From Solirubrobacterales bacterium (GTDB taxonomy: Bacteria > Actinomycetota > Thermoleophilia > Solirubrobacterales > Solirubrobacteraceae), in assembly GCA_025964155.1 (NCBI GenBank), contig JAOPZJ010000340.1:1-32468 (forward strand): a stretch of DNA of 32,468 nucleotides. The letters run 5' to 3'. The notes below the pieces were generated by a model. That model searched no databases. It was not told the origin of the DNA and was given only the letters and a program-made list of their open reading frames with translations. Shown here piece after piece: positions 10,486 to 18,510 of the stretch; the stretch's first letter is position 1; each line of letters opens with the position of its first letter. Made by a program: the position numbers and the translations under genes.

Positions 10486-11430
10486 TCAGGCCGGTGTGCC
10501 GGCCAACGCCGCGGCCTGCTCGAGGGCGGCCTCCGCCTTGGCCGTCATCCGCGTCAGCCCGTAGGTGTCGAGCGTGGCACGCGGCAACTCCGCCTGCGTG
10601 CGCCCGGCCGCCAGCAGTCGCCGCATGAGCGCGATGAGCTCGGCCTGTGGAACCTCGTCCAGCGTGCGCGGACCGAGCTCGCGCACCCGCACCGGCGCGG
10701 TGTCCGCAGGCCACAGGAGCTCATCCTCCTCACCGGTGGCGGCAGGCGCGCTGTCGAGTTGGATCGCGCCCGCCTGGCGCAGCCGGTAGGCCGACCCCGA
10801 CAGCGGCGCGCGGGCGATCGTGGTCAGCGCCTTGCCGCCGGAGGCCTTGTTGTACAGCCGGTACGCCCGCGAGGCGAGCACCGGACCCTCGGTTGCGATG
10901 ATCTCCAGCAGGACCGGCCCGATGATCTCGCGGCCGGCGCTCCGTGGGTCGGGCACCGGCCGGCTCTCCCATGGCGTGTAGGGGGCCAGCGCGACCCCGC
11001 CGGTGGCCGACACCGGCTCGGCCGCGAGCCATTCTCCCAGCGGCCAGCCGGCGACCGCGGCCGACGGCGTCTGCGGATCGGGCAGGCCCACGACGTCCAC
11101 GACCCCGCGCTCGGCGATCTGGGCCCGCTGCGCCTCGGCCCCGTGCCCGGCGACCACGACGGCGGCCACCGCCAGGCCCGTGGCACGTGCGGCCTCCACG
11201 GTCAACAGCGCGTGGTTGGCCAGGTCGGGGCCGGCCGGCGCGACCACGACGACGATCGCGCCGCGCGCCCGGGCGTGATCGCGGACCGTCCCGTCCTCTG
11301 CGCCCCCCGCACCCAGCAATCCGGCGGCGCCGGCGACACAGACGCCCGGACCCAGCGCGCGCTCCAGCGCACGGATGAGGTCCCGGGAGTCCAGTTCCAC
11401 GGTGGTCGCCACGACGAGGAGGTCCGTCAT
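10486..11430 (-). CDS. Protein of unknown function: BioD-like P-loop fold remnant with a helical C-terminal region
   Basis: MTDLLVVATTVELDSRDLIRALERALGPG start at 11430; VVVVAPAGPDLANHALLTVEAARATGLAVAAVVVAG resembles the central region of dethiobiotin synthetase but no Walker A is present. Confidence 0.7.
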   Translation of the reverse strand: MTDLLVVATTVELDSRDLIRALERALGPGVCVAGAAGLLGAGGAEDGTVRDHARARGAIVVVVAPAGPDLANHALLTVEAARATGLAVAAVVVAGHGAEAQRAQIAERGVVDVVGLPDPQTPSAAVAGWPLGEWLAAEPVSATGGVALAPYTPWESRPVPDPRSAGREIIGPVLLEIIATEGPVLASRAYRLYNKASGGKALTTIARAPLSGSAYRLRQAGAIQLDSAPAATGEEDELLWPADTAPVRVRELGPRTLDEVPQAELIALMRRLLAAGRTQAELPRATLDTYGLTRMTAKAEAALEQAAALAGTPA

Positions 11431-11440
11431 CGCGCAGGAG

Positions 11441-11446
11441 CATAAT
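11441..11446 (+). promoter_or_regulatory. Putative -10 element, overlapping a reverse-strand -10 (bidirectional leaderless promoter)
   Basis: CATAAT, then 8 nt, then ATG (11455) on the plus strand; on the minus strand TATGCT, then 8 nt, then ATG (11430). Confidence 0.45.
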
Positions 11447-11454
11447 CCGGCACG

Positions 11455-11667
11455 ATGCGCTCCATCGTCGACTTCTACCGTCGCAACCCGCTCGTCCTCG
11501 TGTTGGCACTGGTGGTCGGCCTGGGCGTGAGCCTCCTGACGGCCGTTGCCGGCAGCGGCGGCATCCTCGGCCCGATCATCCTGGCGCTGGCCATCGGCCT
11601 GCTCGTGGGACTTGGCGTCGCCGCGGCCCGCTCTGGAGGCCGCGACGACGGGGACGACGGGGTCTAG
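11455..11667 (+). CDS. Small membrane protein (70 aa)
   Basis: MRSIVDFYRRNPLVLVLALVVGLGVSLLTAVAGSGGILGPIILALAIGLLVGLGVAAARSGGRDDGDDGV; two TM helices and a charged tail. Confidence 0.65.
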   Translation: MRSIVDFYRRNPLVLVLALVVGLGVSLLTAVAGSGGILGPIILALAIGLLVGLGVAAARSGGRDDGDDGV

Positions 11668-11905
11668 TGGAGCGCACGGCACTCCACCAGCAGCCCGTGA
11701 CCTCGCAGTCGCAGAGTCCGTCGCACGGCTCACTTGAGCGGCTATGCGCCAAGTTGGGGGCGATCAGCCGTCCGTCCATCGTTTGGCCATCGAAGCGTCC
11801 GGTGTCCCGCCTGCGGTCCCTGGGTCGCCGAACGGCGTCAGCGCACCACCCGCCGTGGACGAATCACCGATTGCCCTCACGGGGCAGCCGACCGAAGCAA
11901 GGAGC

Positions 11906-12121
11906 ATGAGCCCACCGCTCGTCCGTTGTCAGGCCTGCACCCGGACGTGGCACAGCCACACGATGGCCGACGGCCTGCGCACGCTCGGGGTCTGCCCCCG
12001 CTGCGGCGGCACGCTGATCTGGACCGAGGCGGCCCCCGAGCCCGACGCCGCCGTCCCGGCCCGCGTCACGCCCGCGGAGAGCGTGGCTCCCCATCTGGTC
12101 CTCGGCGTTCCGCGGCGCTGA
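11906..12121 (+). CDS. Small zinc-ribbon protein
   Basis: MSPPLVRCQACTRTWHSHTMADGLRTLGVCPRCGGTLIW; CxxC...CxxC pairs. Start at 11906 rather than the longer ORF start at 11744. Confidence 0.65.
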   Translation: MSPPLVRCQACTRTWHSHTMADGLRTLGVCPRCGGTLIWTEAAPEPDAAVPARVTPAESVAPHLVLGVPRR

Positions 12122-12320
12122 TCGACGAGCCGCCGTCCTCGTCGCCGGGCCAGGGTCGGCGCTCGTACCCAGGACAGCGGAGCACGGGCAGGCGCGGGTA
12201 CTTCGGGTACGCCGGATCGTCCCGATGGCGCAGGCACATCGAGAACTCCGATCCGCGGCCGCTGCGGATGAGCCGTTGGTGCAGGCAGCTGCTGCAGACA
12301 CCGATGGGCGTGCCCGGCAT
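12066..12320 (-). CDS. Small Cys-rich protein
   Basis: MPGTPIGVCSSCLHQRLIRSGRGSEFSMCLRHRDDPAYPKYPRLPVLRCPGYERRPW; CxxC-x(n)-C-x(n)-C pattern with PKYPxLPVxxCxGYE; the 3' end overlaps the convergent zinc-ribbon ORF. Confidence 0.7.
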   Translation of the reverse strand: MPGTPIGVCSSCLHQRLIRSGRGSEFSMCLRHRDDPAYPKYPRLPVLRCPGYERRPWPGDEDGGSSISAAERRGPDGEPRSPRA

Positions 12321-12391
12321 TGCGGCGGAGCATGACAGCGCCGGTGCGCCGCCGGGATCGTTGCTGCGGCAACTAGACTGCAGCCTGCACG

Positions 12392-14161
12392 ATGACGACC
12401 TTCTGGCGACTGCTCACCTTCCTGAGGCCCTACCGGGCCGGCGTCATCGGCTCCCTTGTGCTCGCGGCGCTGGCGATGGCGATGACCGTCGCGATCCCGT
12501 ACCTCACCGGCCGGGCGATCGACCAGGTCCGTGCCGGTAACGAGCACGAGCTGCTCGTCCTCGGCATCGCCGTGGCGGTGGCCGGCTTGCTGCGACTGCT
12601 GCTCACCATCGCCCGGCGCCTCGTCGCCGGGCAGGTGTCCCTCGGCGTGGAGTACGACCTGCGGCGGCGGCTCTACGGGCACCTCCTGGACCAGGAGTTG
12701 GCGTTCTTCGACCGCCAGCAGACCGGCCAGCTCATGTCGCGCGCGACCGTGGACCTGTCCAGCGTTCGATTCTTCCTCGGCTACGGCCTCGTCTTCCTCG
12801 TCCAGTCCGCGCTGACCATCCTGCTGGCCTCGGCCGCGATGTTCCTCACCGACCCCGGGCTTGCCGCAATGGCGCTGGCGCCCGTCCCGTTCGTCGTGGT
12901 CATCGCCACGCGGTTCGGCAGGACCGCGCGTCCGGCCATCCAGGCGGTCCAGCAACGGCTCGCGGAGCTCACCGCCGACGTGGAGGAGAACATCAGCGGC
13001 GTGCGCGTCGTCAAGGCGTTCGCCGCCGAGGACCGGCAGCTGAGCCGCTTCACCGGCAGCGTCGGGCGCGTCTTCGACCAGGCGATGGTCTCCACCCGCC
13101 TGCAGGCGTTCTACAACCCGTTCATCGGCTTCCTCCCCCAGCTCGGCCTGGCGGCGATCCTGTTCTTCGGCGGTCGCCGCGTGATCGACGGATCGCTGAC
13201 GATGGGCCAGTTCACCGCGTTCTACACCTACCTGCTCATGCTCCTGGGGCCGATGCGGCAGCTCGGCGTAGCCCTGGGTCTGTCCCAGCGCGCCACCGCA
13301 TCCGGTGCCCGCCTGTTCGAGATCCTCGATCGCGAGCCGCGGATCACGCAGCGGCCCGACGCCGTCTCGCTGCCTGACGGCAGCGGGCAGGTGCAGCTGC
13401 AGGACGTGACCCTGCGGTACGAGGGCGCCGCCACCCCGGCGCTCCGCGACGTCAGCCTGACGATTCCGGCCGGGCAGACGCTCGCCGTGGTCGGCGCGAC
13501 CGGATCGGGCAAGTCGGCGCTGGTGGCGCTCATCGCGCGCCTCTACGACGTGACCGACGGTGCGGTATCGGTCGACGGCGTGGACGTCAGGGACGTCGTC
13601 ACGGACGAGCTGCGGCGGCAGATCGCGATCGTCAACGACGACCCGTTCCTCTTCAGTGCCTCGGTCGCCGAGAACATCGCCTACGCGCGTCAGGGCGCGA
13701 CCGCCAAGGACATCCGGATCGCCGCCGAACGCGCGCAGGCGGCCGGCTTCATCGAGCGTCTGCCCGACGGGTACGACACACGCGTCGGCGAGCGGGGGAT
13801 GACGCTTTCGGGCGGCCAGCGCCAGCGCATCGCGATCGCCCGGGCCTTCCTCGCCGACCCGCGCATCCTGATCCTCGACGACGCGACCTCCTCGGTCGAC
13901 GCATCGACCGAGCGGGCCATCAAGGAGGCGCTCCGAGAGGTGATGGCCGGCCGCACGACGATCGTCATCGCACACCGGCTCTCGACGATCGCCCTGGCCG
14001 ACCAGATCGTGGTGCTCGAGGACGGCACGGTGGCCGCCCACGGCAGCCACGACGAGCTGCTCGACGTGTCGCCGCTCTATCGGGAGATCGTCGAGAAGGG
14101 CCTCCCGGACCAGGTCTTCCTCAACCGCAATCCCCCCGAGCGCGAAGTGGCGGGCCTCTGA
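12392..14161 (+). CDS. ABC exporter half-transporter (TMD-NBD), degenerate catalytic residues
   Basis: TMD with six predicted helices; Walker A GATGSGKS, signature LSGGQRQRIAIARA, Walker B ILILDDATSSVD. Confidence 0.96.
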   Translation: MTTFWRLLTFLRPYRAGVIGSLVLAALAMAMTVAIPYLTGRAIDQVRAGNEHELLVLGIAVAVAGLLRLLLTIARRLVAGQVSLGVEYDLRRRLYGHLLDQELAFFDRQQTGQLMSRATVDLSSVRFFLGYGLVFLVQSALTILLASAAMFLTDPGLAAMALAPVPFVVVIATRFGRTARPAIQAVQQRLAELTADVEENISGVRVVKAFAAEDRQLSRFTGSVGRVFDQAMVSTRLQAFYNPFIGFLPQLGLAAILFFGGRRVIDGSLTMGQFTAFYTYLLMLLGPMRQLGVALGLSQRATASGARLFEILDREPRITQRPDAVSLPDGSGQVQLQDVTLRYEGAATPALRDVSLTIPAGQTLAVVGATGSGKSALVALIARLYDVTDGAVSVDGVDVRDVVTDELRRQIAIVNDDPFLFSASVAENIAYARQGATAKDIRIAAERAQAAGFIERLPDGYDTRVGERGMTLSGGQRQRIAIARAFLADPRILILDDATSSVDASTERAIKEALREVMAGRTTIVIAHRLSTIALADQIVVLEDGTVAAHGSHDELLDVSPLYREIVEKGLPDQVFLNRNPPEREVAGL

Positions 14162-15972
14162 TGGCCCAGGCCGGCCTCTCCCGGCGCGACGACCTGCGGC
14201 GGCGCCTGCGCGGCACCTCAGGACGCGGGCGCAAGCTCCGCGGGCTGCTCATCCTCCTCGCGCCCTACCGGACGCGCGTCATCGCGATGTTCGCCGCGCT
14301 GATCGTCGGGACCGCCGCCGCCCTGGCCCCCGCGCCGCTCGCGCAGAAGGCGATCGACGACGGGATCCTGGCCAAGGACGTCGGGACGCTGAACCTCGTC
14401 GTCGTGGCGTTCGTCGTCAGCGCCCTCGTCGTCTGGGGCGCCACGCTGGCACAGACCTACCTGACGGGATGGGTGGGCCAGCGCGCGCTGCAGGATCTGC
14501 GCCTGCAGATCTTCCGCCACCTCCAGGAGCAGCCGGTCGGGTTCTACGAACGGCGCCCCGCCGGTGTCCTGGTGTCCCGCATGACGAACGACGTCGAGGC
14601 GCTGGACGCCCTCGTGACCGACAGCGTCACGACGCTCTTCAGCGCGACGCTGACGCTCGTCGGGTCGATCGTGATCCTCCTGACCTTCGACGTCGAGCTG
14701 GCGCTCATCACGTTCCTCATCTTCCCGGTCATGGCGATCGGCTCGCTCGCGTTCCGGGTCGCGTCCGCGGACGCCTACCGGCGCACGCGCGAGACGATCG
14801 GCAGCATCACGGCCTACCTCCAAGAGACGCTGTCGGGCATCCGCGTCGTCCGTGCCTTCGCGCAGGAGGGCCGCCACCGTACGGAGTTCGCGGCACGCAA
14901 CGAGCTCAATCGGGCCGCCAACCTGACGACCGTCAAGCTCAACGCCGCGTACTTCCCGATCGTCGAGTTCGTCAGCGCGCTGGCGACCGTAAGCATCCTG
15001 GTCTACGGCGGCCGACAGGCGATCAACGGCGACGTGAGCGTCGGCGTGCTCGTCGGCTTCATCGCCGCGCTGAACGGGTTCTTCGACCCCATCGGGCAGC
15101 TCTCGCAGGTCTACACGACGTACCAGACCGGCATGGCCGCGCTGGACAAGATCTTCGAGCTGCTCGACGAGGAGCCGACGCTCACCGACAAGCCCGGGGC
15201 GACGGACCTACCGACGCCGCTGCGCGGCCAGATCCGGTTCCAGGACGTCTCCTTCGCCTACCGGACCGAGGCGGAGGGATTCAAGCTCGCGCTGGCGAAC
15301 GTGGACCTCACGATCCCACCGGGCCAGACCGTGGCGCTCGTCGGGGCGACCGGCGCGGGCAAGTCGACGTTCGCCAAGCTCGTCGCGCGGTTCTACGACC
15401 CCACCAGCGGTGCGATCACCGTCGATGGCGTGGACCTGCGCGACGTGCGGGCTTCTTCGCTGCGCCGCCAGATGGGCATCGTGCCGCAGGAGGCATACCT
15501 CTTCAGCGGCTCGATCCGCGACAACATCGCCTTCGGCCGCCCCGGCGCCACCGACGAGGAGGTGGAGGCCGCGGTCCGCGCGGTCGGCGCCGACGACTTC
15601 GTCGCGAAGCTCGAGCTCGGGCTCGACACCGAGGTCGGTGAGCGCGGCGTGCAGCTGTCCGCCGGGCAGCGTCAGCTCGTCGCCTTCGCCCGGGCGCTCA
15701 CCGCCGATCCGCGCATCCTCATCCTCGACGAGGCGACGTCCAACGTCGACCTCCACACCGAGGGCAGGCTCGAAGAGGCGCTCAAGCGCCTCCTCGCAGG
15801 GCGCACGGCGATCGTCATCGCCCATCGCCTGTCGACGATCCGCCAGGCGGGACGGATCATCGTGTTGGACGGCGGCCGCGTGCTCGAGCAGGGCACGCAT
15901 GACGAGCTGCTCGCGGCCGAGGGCGCGTACTGGCGCCTGTACCGCGACTGGGCCCAGCAGGCGGCGGTGTAG
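14161..15972 (+). CDS. ABC exporter half-transporter (TMD-NBD), canonical Walker B
   Basis: Walker A GATGAGKS, Q-loop VPQEAYLFSGS, signature LSAGQRQLVAFARA, Walker B ILILDEATSNVD; TGATG overlap with the upstream half-transporter. Confidence 0.96.
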   Translation: MAQAGLSRRDDLRRRLRGTSGRGRKLRGLLILLAPYRTRVIAMFAALIVGTAAALAPAPLAQKAIDDGILAKDVGTLNLVVVAFVVSALVVWGATLAQTYLTGWVGQRALQDLRLQIFRHLQEQPVGFYERRPAGVLVSRMTNDVEALDALVTDSVTTLFSATLTLVGSIVILLTFDVELALITFLIFPVMAIGSLAFRVASADAYRRTRETIGSITAYLQETLSGIRVVRAFAQEGRHRTEFAARNELNRAANLTTVKLNAAYFPIVEFVSALATVSILVYGGRQAINGDVSVGVLVGFIAALNGFFDPIGQLSQVYTTYQTGMAALDKIFELLDEEPTLTDKPGATDLPTPLRGQIRFQDVSFAYRTEAEGFKLALANVDLTIPPGQTVALVGATGAGKSTFAKLVARFYDPTSGAITVDGVDLRDVRASSLRRQMGIVPQEAYLFSGSIRDNIAFGRPGATDEEVEAAVRAVGADDFVAKLELGLDTEVGERGVQLSAGQRQLVAFARALTADPRILILDEATSNVDLHTEGRLEEALKRLLAGRTAIVIAHRLSTIRQAGRIIVLDGGRVLEQGTHDELLAAEGAYWRLYRDWAQQAAV

Positions 15973-16080
15973 AACCTCTCTCGTCAGTTCCACGCGTCCG
16001 GCCCGGTCGAGAAGGGCTGGGGCGTCATCGACTTCCGGGAGTCACGCGAAACTGCGCTGACCTTCAGCGGACCCGAACGC

Positions 16081-16104
16081 AAAAGCCCCGCACGGGGCGG
16101 GGCT
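16081..16104 (-). terminator. Rho-independent terminator downstream of tRNA-Gln
   Basis: Reverse strand AGCCCCGCCCCGTGCGGGGCTTTTGCG: 7-bp GC stem (16084-16090/16098-16104) followed by TTTT. Confidence 0.85.
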
Positions 16105-16113
16105 CTCACAAGG

Positions 16114-16185
16114 CTGCGGGACTAGGACTCGAACCTAGAATACCTGCTCCAGAGGCAGACGTGTTGCCGATTACACCATCCCGCA
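16114..16185 (-). tRNA. tRNA-Gln (anticodon CUG)
   Basis: Reverse strand TGCGGGATGGTGTAATCGGCAACACGTCTGCCTCTGGAGCAGGTATTCTAGGTTCGAGTCCTAGTCCCGCAG; anticodon loop CTCTGGA. Confidence 0.95.
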
Positions 16186-16295
16186 ACGGGGTCCGGCTCA
16201 GCGGGCCGGACGCGAAGTATAGGCAATCTCCGCCGTCGGCTCAGGTCCGCCTCACGGCCGCCTGACCCGGTTCGCGGCGACGCCGGGACGTCGGC

Positions 16296-17207
16296 TCAGC
16301 CGCCGCCCTTGCCCTGTCCCGGCGCACCCGAAGACGAGCCGCTGGAGGGCGACGTCGACGTCGTGGCAGGGGGGCTCGTGGTCGTCGGAGCCGTGGTCTC
16401 GGACTTGCCGGCGGCGGTGGGAGCCGGGCTGGACGCCTGCGCCGGTGCCGGTGCGCCGGCCTTGTTCTGCCCGGGGGCCGCGGCCTGTGCGGCCGCCGAG
16501 TTGCCGGCCGCCGGGCTGGGGGTTGCGCTGCCCTTGCCGGCAGTCGGCTTGCTCGCGCCGGAGGTCGTCTGCGTCGTCTTGCCCTGGCCGGAGGCCGACG
16601 ATGTCGAGCTCGACGTGGACGGCGTCGTGGTCGTGCTCTTGCCGGGCGACGAGCTCGATGGGCTCGACCCGCCGGCGGCGGCCGGAGTGGTCACCGGCGC
16701 CGGGCTGACCGCGACGGGCTGCGGGGACGAGACAACGGGCGCCGGGGCGGGGGTGGACGGCTGCGGTACCGCGCCCGTGCCGCCGGGGGACGGTGACGTC
16801 GAGGAGGGAGCCAACCCGGTCGAGCCGGAGCTGCGGCCGAGCTGCACCCGCGTGCGTGTCGTGCCTCCGCCGGACCCGGTGGCGAAGGACGGCGCGGGCG
16901 CCAGGCCCCCGGCTGACCCGGCGGCGGCCGTCGCCGGGAGAGCGGCGAAGGCACGGGCGCCGGCTCCGCCGGGGATCGAGCCGATGGCGCCGCCGAGCGG
17001 GTTGGCGGGCGGCAGCAGCGGATTGATGCCTGCGGTGGTCGGCGAGATCGCCGGCACCTCGAGCTGGCGTGCCTGCTCACGACCGAGGGCCGGCCAGAGG
17101 TCAAAGCCGAGCTGGGCGCCGACGATGCCGGTGACGGACATCATCAGGAACACCGAGGCGAGCGCCGCGGCTGCTCCGGCGGCGAGTGTCGTGCGTGCGC
17201 TGGTCAT
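16296..17207 (-). CDS. Membrane-anchored, Ser/Thr/Pro/Ala/Gly-rich low-complexity (mucin-like) protein
   Basis: MTSARTTLAAGAAAALASVFLMMSVTGIVGAQLGFDLWPALG, then a long low-complexity tail with GQGK/GQNK motifs. Start at 17207 rather than 17327. Confidence 0.7.
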   Translation of the reverse strand: MTSARTTLAAGAAAALASVFLMMSVTGIVGAQLGFDLWPALGREQARQLEVPAISPTTAGINPLLPPANPLGGAIGSIPGGAGARAFAALPATAAAGSAGGLAPAPSFATGSGGGTTRTRVQLGRSSGSTGLAPSSTSPSPGGTGAVPQPSTPAPAPVVSSPQPVAVSPAPVTTPAAAGGSSPSSSSPGKSTTTTPSTSSSTSSASGQGKTTQTTSGASKPTAGKGSATPSPAAGNSAAAQAAAPGQNKAGAPAPAQASSPAPTAAGKSETTAPTTTSPPATTSTSPSSGSSSGAPGQGKGGG

Positions 17208-17301
17208 CGAGGCTCCAGCTGACCTATCGGCGCGCGGGTACGTCGACTTAAGACGTTCATCCGTCCACGCCGCGTGACCCTTGAGGTGCTGCACAGCCAT
17301 T

Positions 17302-17339
17302 GGTCGGAACTCTACCGACTCTGGCACCGCGGCTGCCAG
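17302..17339 (-). terminator. Tandem hairpins just downstream of the TrkA gene (possible terminator or RNA stabiliser)
   Basis: GTCGG/CCGAC (17303-17307/17315-17319) and CTGGCA/TGCCAG (17321-17326/17334-17339); no U tract. Confidence 0.35.
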
Positions 17340-17341
17340 TG

Positions 17342-18007
17342 TCAGGTCATCGGACCGGCAAACTGCGCGGTGATCGAGTCCTCGAGACCCGGATCGAGCA
17401 CGAGCAGGACCTCGTCACCGGCGTTGATGACCGTGTCGCCCTTGGGCACGAAGCCCGAACCGTCGCGCAGGATCGAGATGATCAGCACGCCTTCGGGCAG
17501 CTTGACGTCCGCGACCTGGACGCTCGCGGCGGGTGAGCCCTCGGCCACCTCGACCTCGATGATCTCCAGCTGCTCGTCCCGCAGATCAAGCAGGTGGACG
17601 AGACCGTAGGACGGCACCTCGTGCTCGATGAGGCGCAGGATGAGATCCGTGGCGCTGACCGTGGGCTGGATGCCGAGGAGCTCGAACCACTCGCGGTTGC
17701 GCGGGTTGTTGACGCGGGCGATGATCCGCTCGCAGAGGTACTTCTCCTTCGCCATCTGGCAGATGAGCATGTTGTCCTCGTCGTCGCCGGTGACGGCGAT
17801 GACGAGATCGGCACGCTGGATGCCGGCGCGCTCGAGCACCCACAGCTCGGTGGCGTCGCCGTACTGGACCTGGTGCTCGAGCTCCTGCTCGATCGTCAGG
17901 TAGCGGTCGCGTCCGGCCTCCAGCAGCGTGACCTCGTGGTTCTTCGCGAGGAGCTCGCGCGTGAGGTTCCAGCCCACCTTGCCGCCGCCGGCGATGATGA
18001 CGTACAT
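17342..18007 (-). CDS. TrkA-type K+ transport NAD-binding protein (TrkA_N plus TrkA_C)
   Basis: MYVIIAGGGKVGWNLTRELLAKNHEVTLLEAGRDR (GxGxxG Rossmann fold), VIAVTGDDEDNMLICQMAK; C-terminal LIISILRDGSGFVPKGDTVINAGDEVLLV. Confidence 0.93.
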   Translation of the reverse strand: MYVIIAGGGKVGWNLTRELLAKNHEVTLLEAGRDRYLTIEQELEHQVQYGDATELWVLERAGIQRADLVIAVTGDDEDNMLICQMAKEKYLCERIIARVNNPRNREWFELLGIQPTVSATDLILRLIEHEVPSYGLVHLLDLRDEQLEIIEVEVAEGSPAASVQVADVKLPEGVLIISILRDGSGFVPKGDTVINAGDEVLLVLDPGLEDSITAQFAGPMT

Positions 18008-18435
18008 CAGGCGGTGATCTCGTTCAGCGCCGACTCGAACATCTCGATCGCATGCCGCGTCGGCGAGATCGTCCGTAGGCCCTGCGTCTCGTACCAGGCG
18101 GCTCGGGCCGGATCCATGACCCGGGCGATCACGTGCTTGATCCCGAAACGCTGCTGCGCGATCTGCGCGATGACGAGGTTCGTGTTGTCGCCGTGCGTCG
18201 ACGCGATGAAGAGATCGGCACGGTCGATGCCCGCCTCGAGCAGCGCCTCGATCTCGATGCCGTGGCCCACGGTGAAGCGGCCGCCGGCGTCTTCCCACGA
18301 CGTCGGCTGGCCGGCGTCCAGCCGCTCGTGGGAGAGGGGGTCGTCGTCCAGGACGGAGACCTCGTGACCTGAGGCCAAGGCGGAGCGGGCGGCGGCGGCT
18401 CCCACGCGGCCGGCTCCGACGATGAGCACGAACAT
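18007..18435 (-). CDS. TrkA_N-only Rossmann protein
   Basis: MFVLIVGAGRVGAAAARSALASGHEVSVLDDDP...FIASTHGDNTNLVIAQIAQQRFGIKHVIARVMDP; TGATG overlap with the next TrkA gene. Confidence 0.9.
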   Translation of the reverse strand: MFVLIVGAGRVGAAAARSALASGHEVSVLDDDPLSHERLDAGQPTSWEDAGGRFTVGHGIEIEALLEAGIDRADLFIASTHGDNTNLVIAQIAQQRFGIKHVIARVMDPARAAWYETQGLRTISPTRHAIEMFESALNEITA

Positions 18436-18510
18436 GCCGCGCACCTTAGTCCTTCGCGCCACCGCGCTGTAGGCCGGGCGGCTGAGCGGCGGCGGCTCAG
18501 AACCGGTTGC

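Noticed and set aside
11864-14050. 728-aa minus-strand ORF opposite the first ABC half-transporter
   Set aside because: Asp/Glu/Arg-rich antisense frame; the plus strand has all ABC motifs.
16309-17277. 322-aa plus-strand ORF antisense to the mucin-like gene
   Set aside because: Both strands are low complexity, but the minus-strand product has a basic start and TM anchor; the plus-strand product lacks a credible N-terminus.
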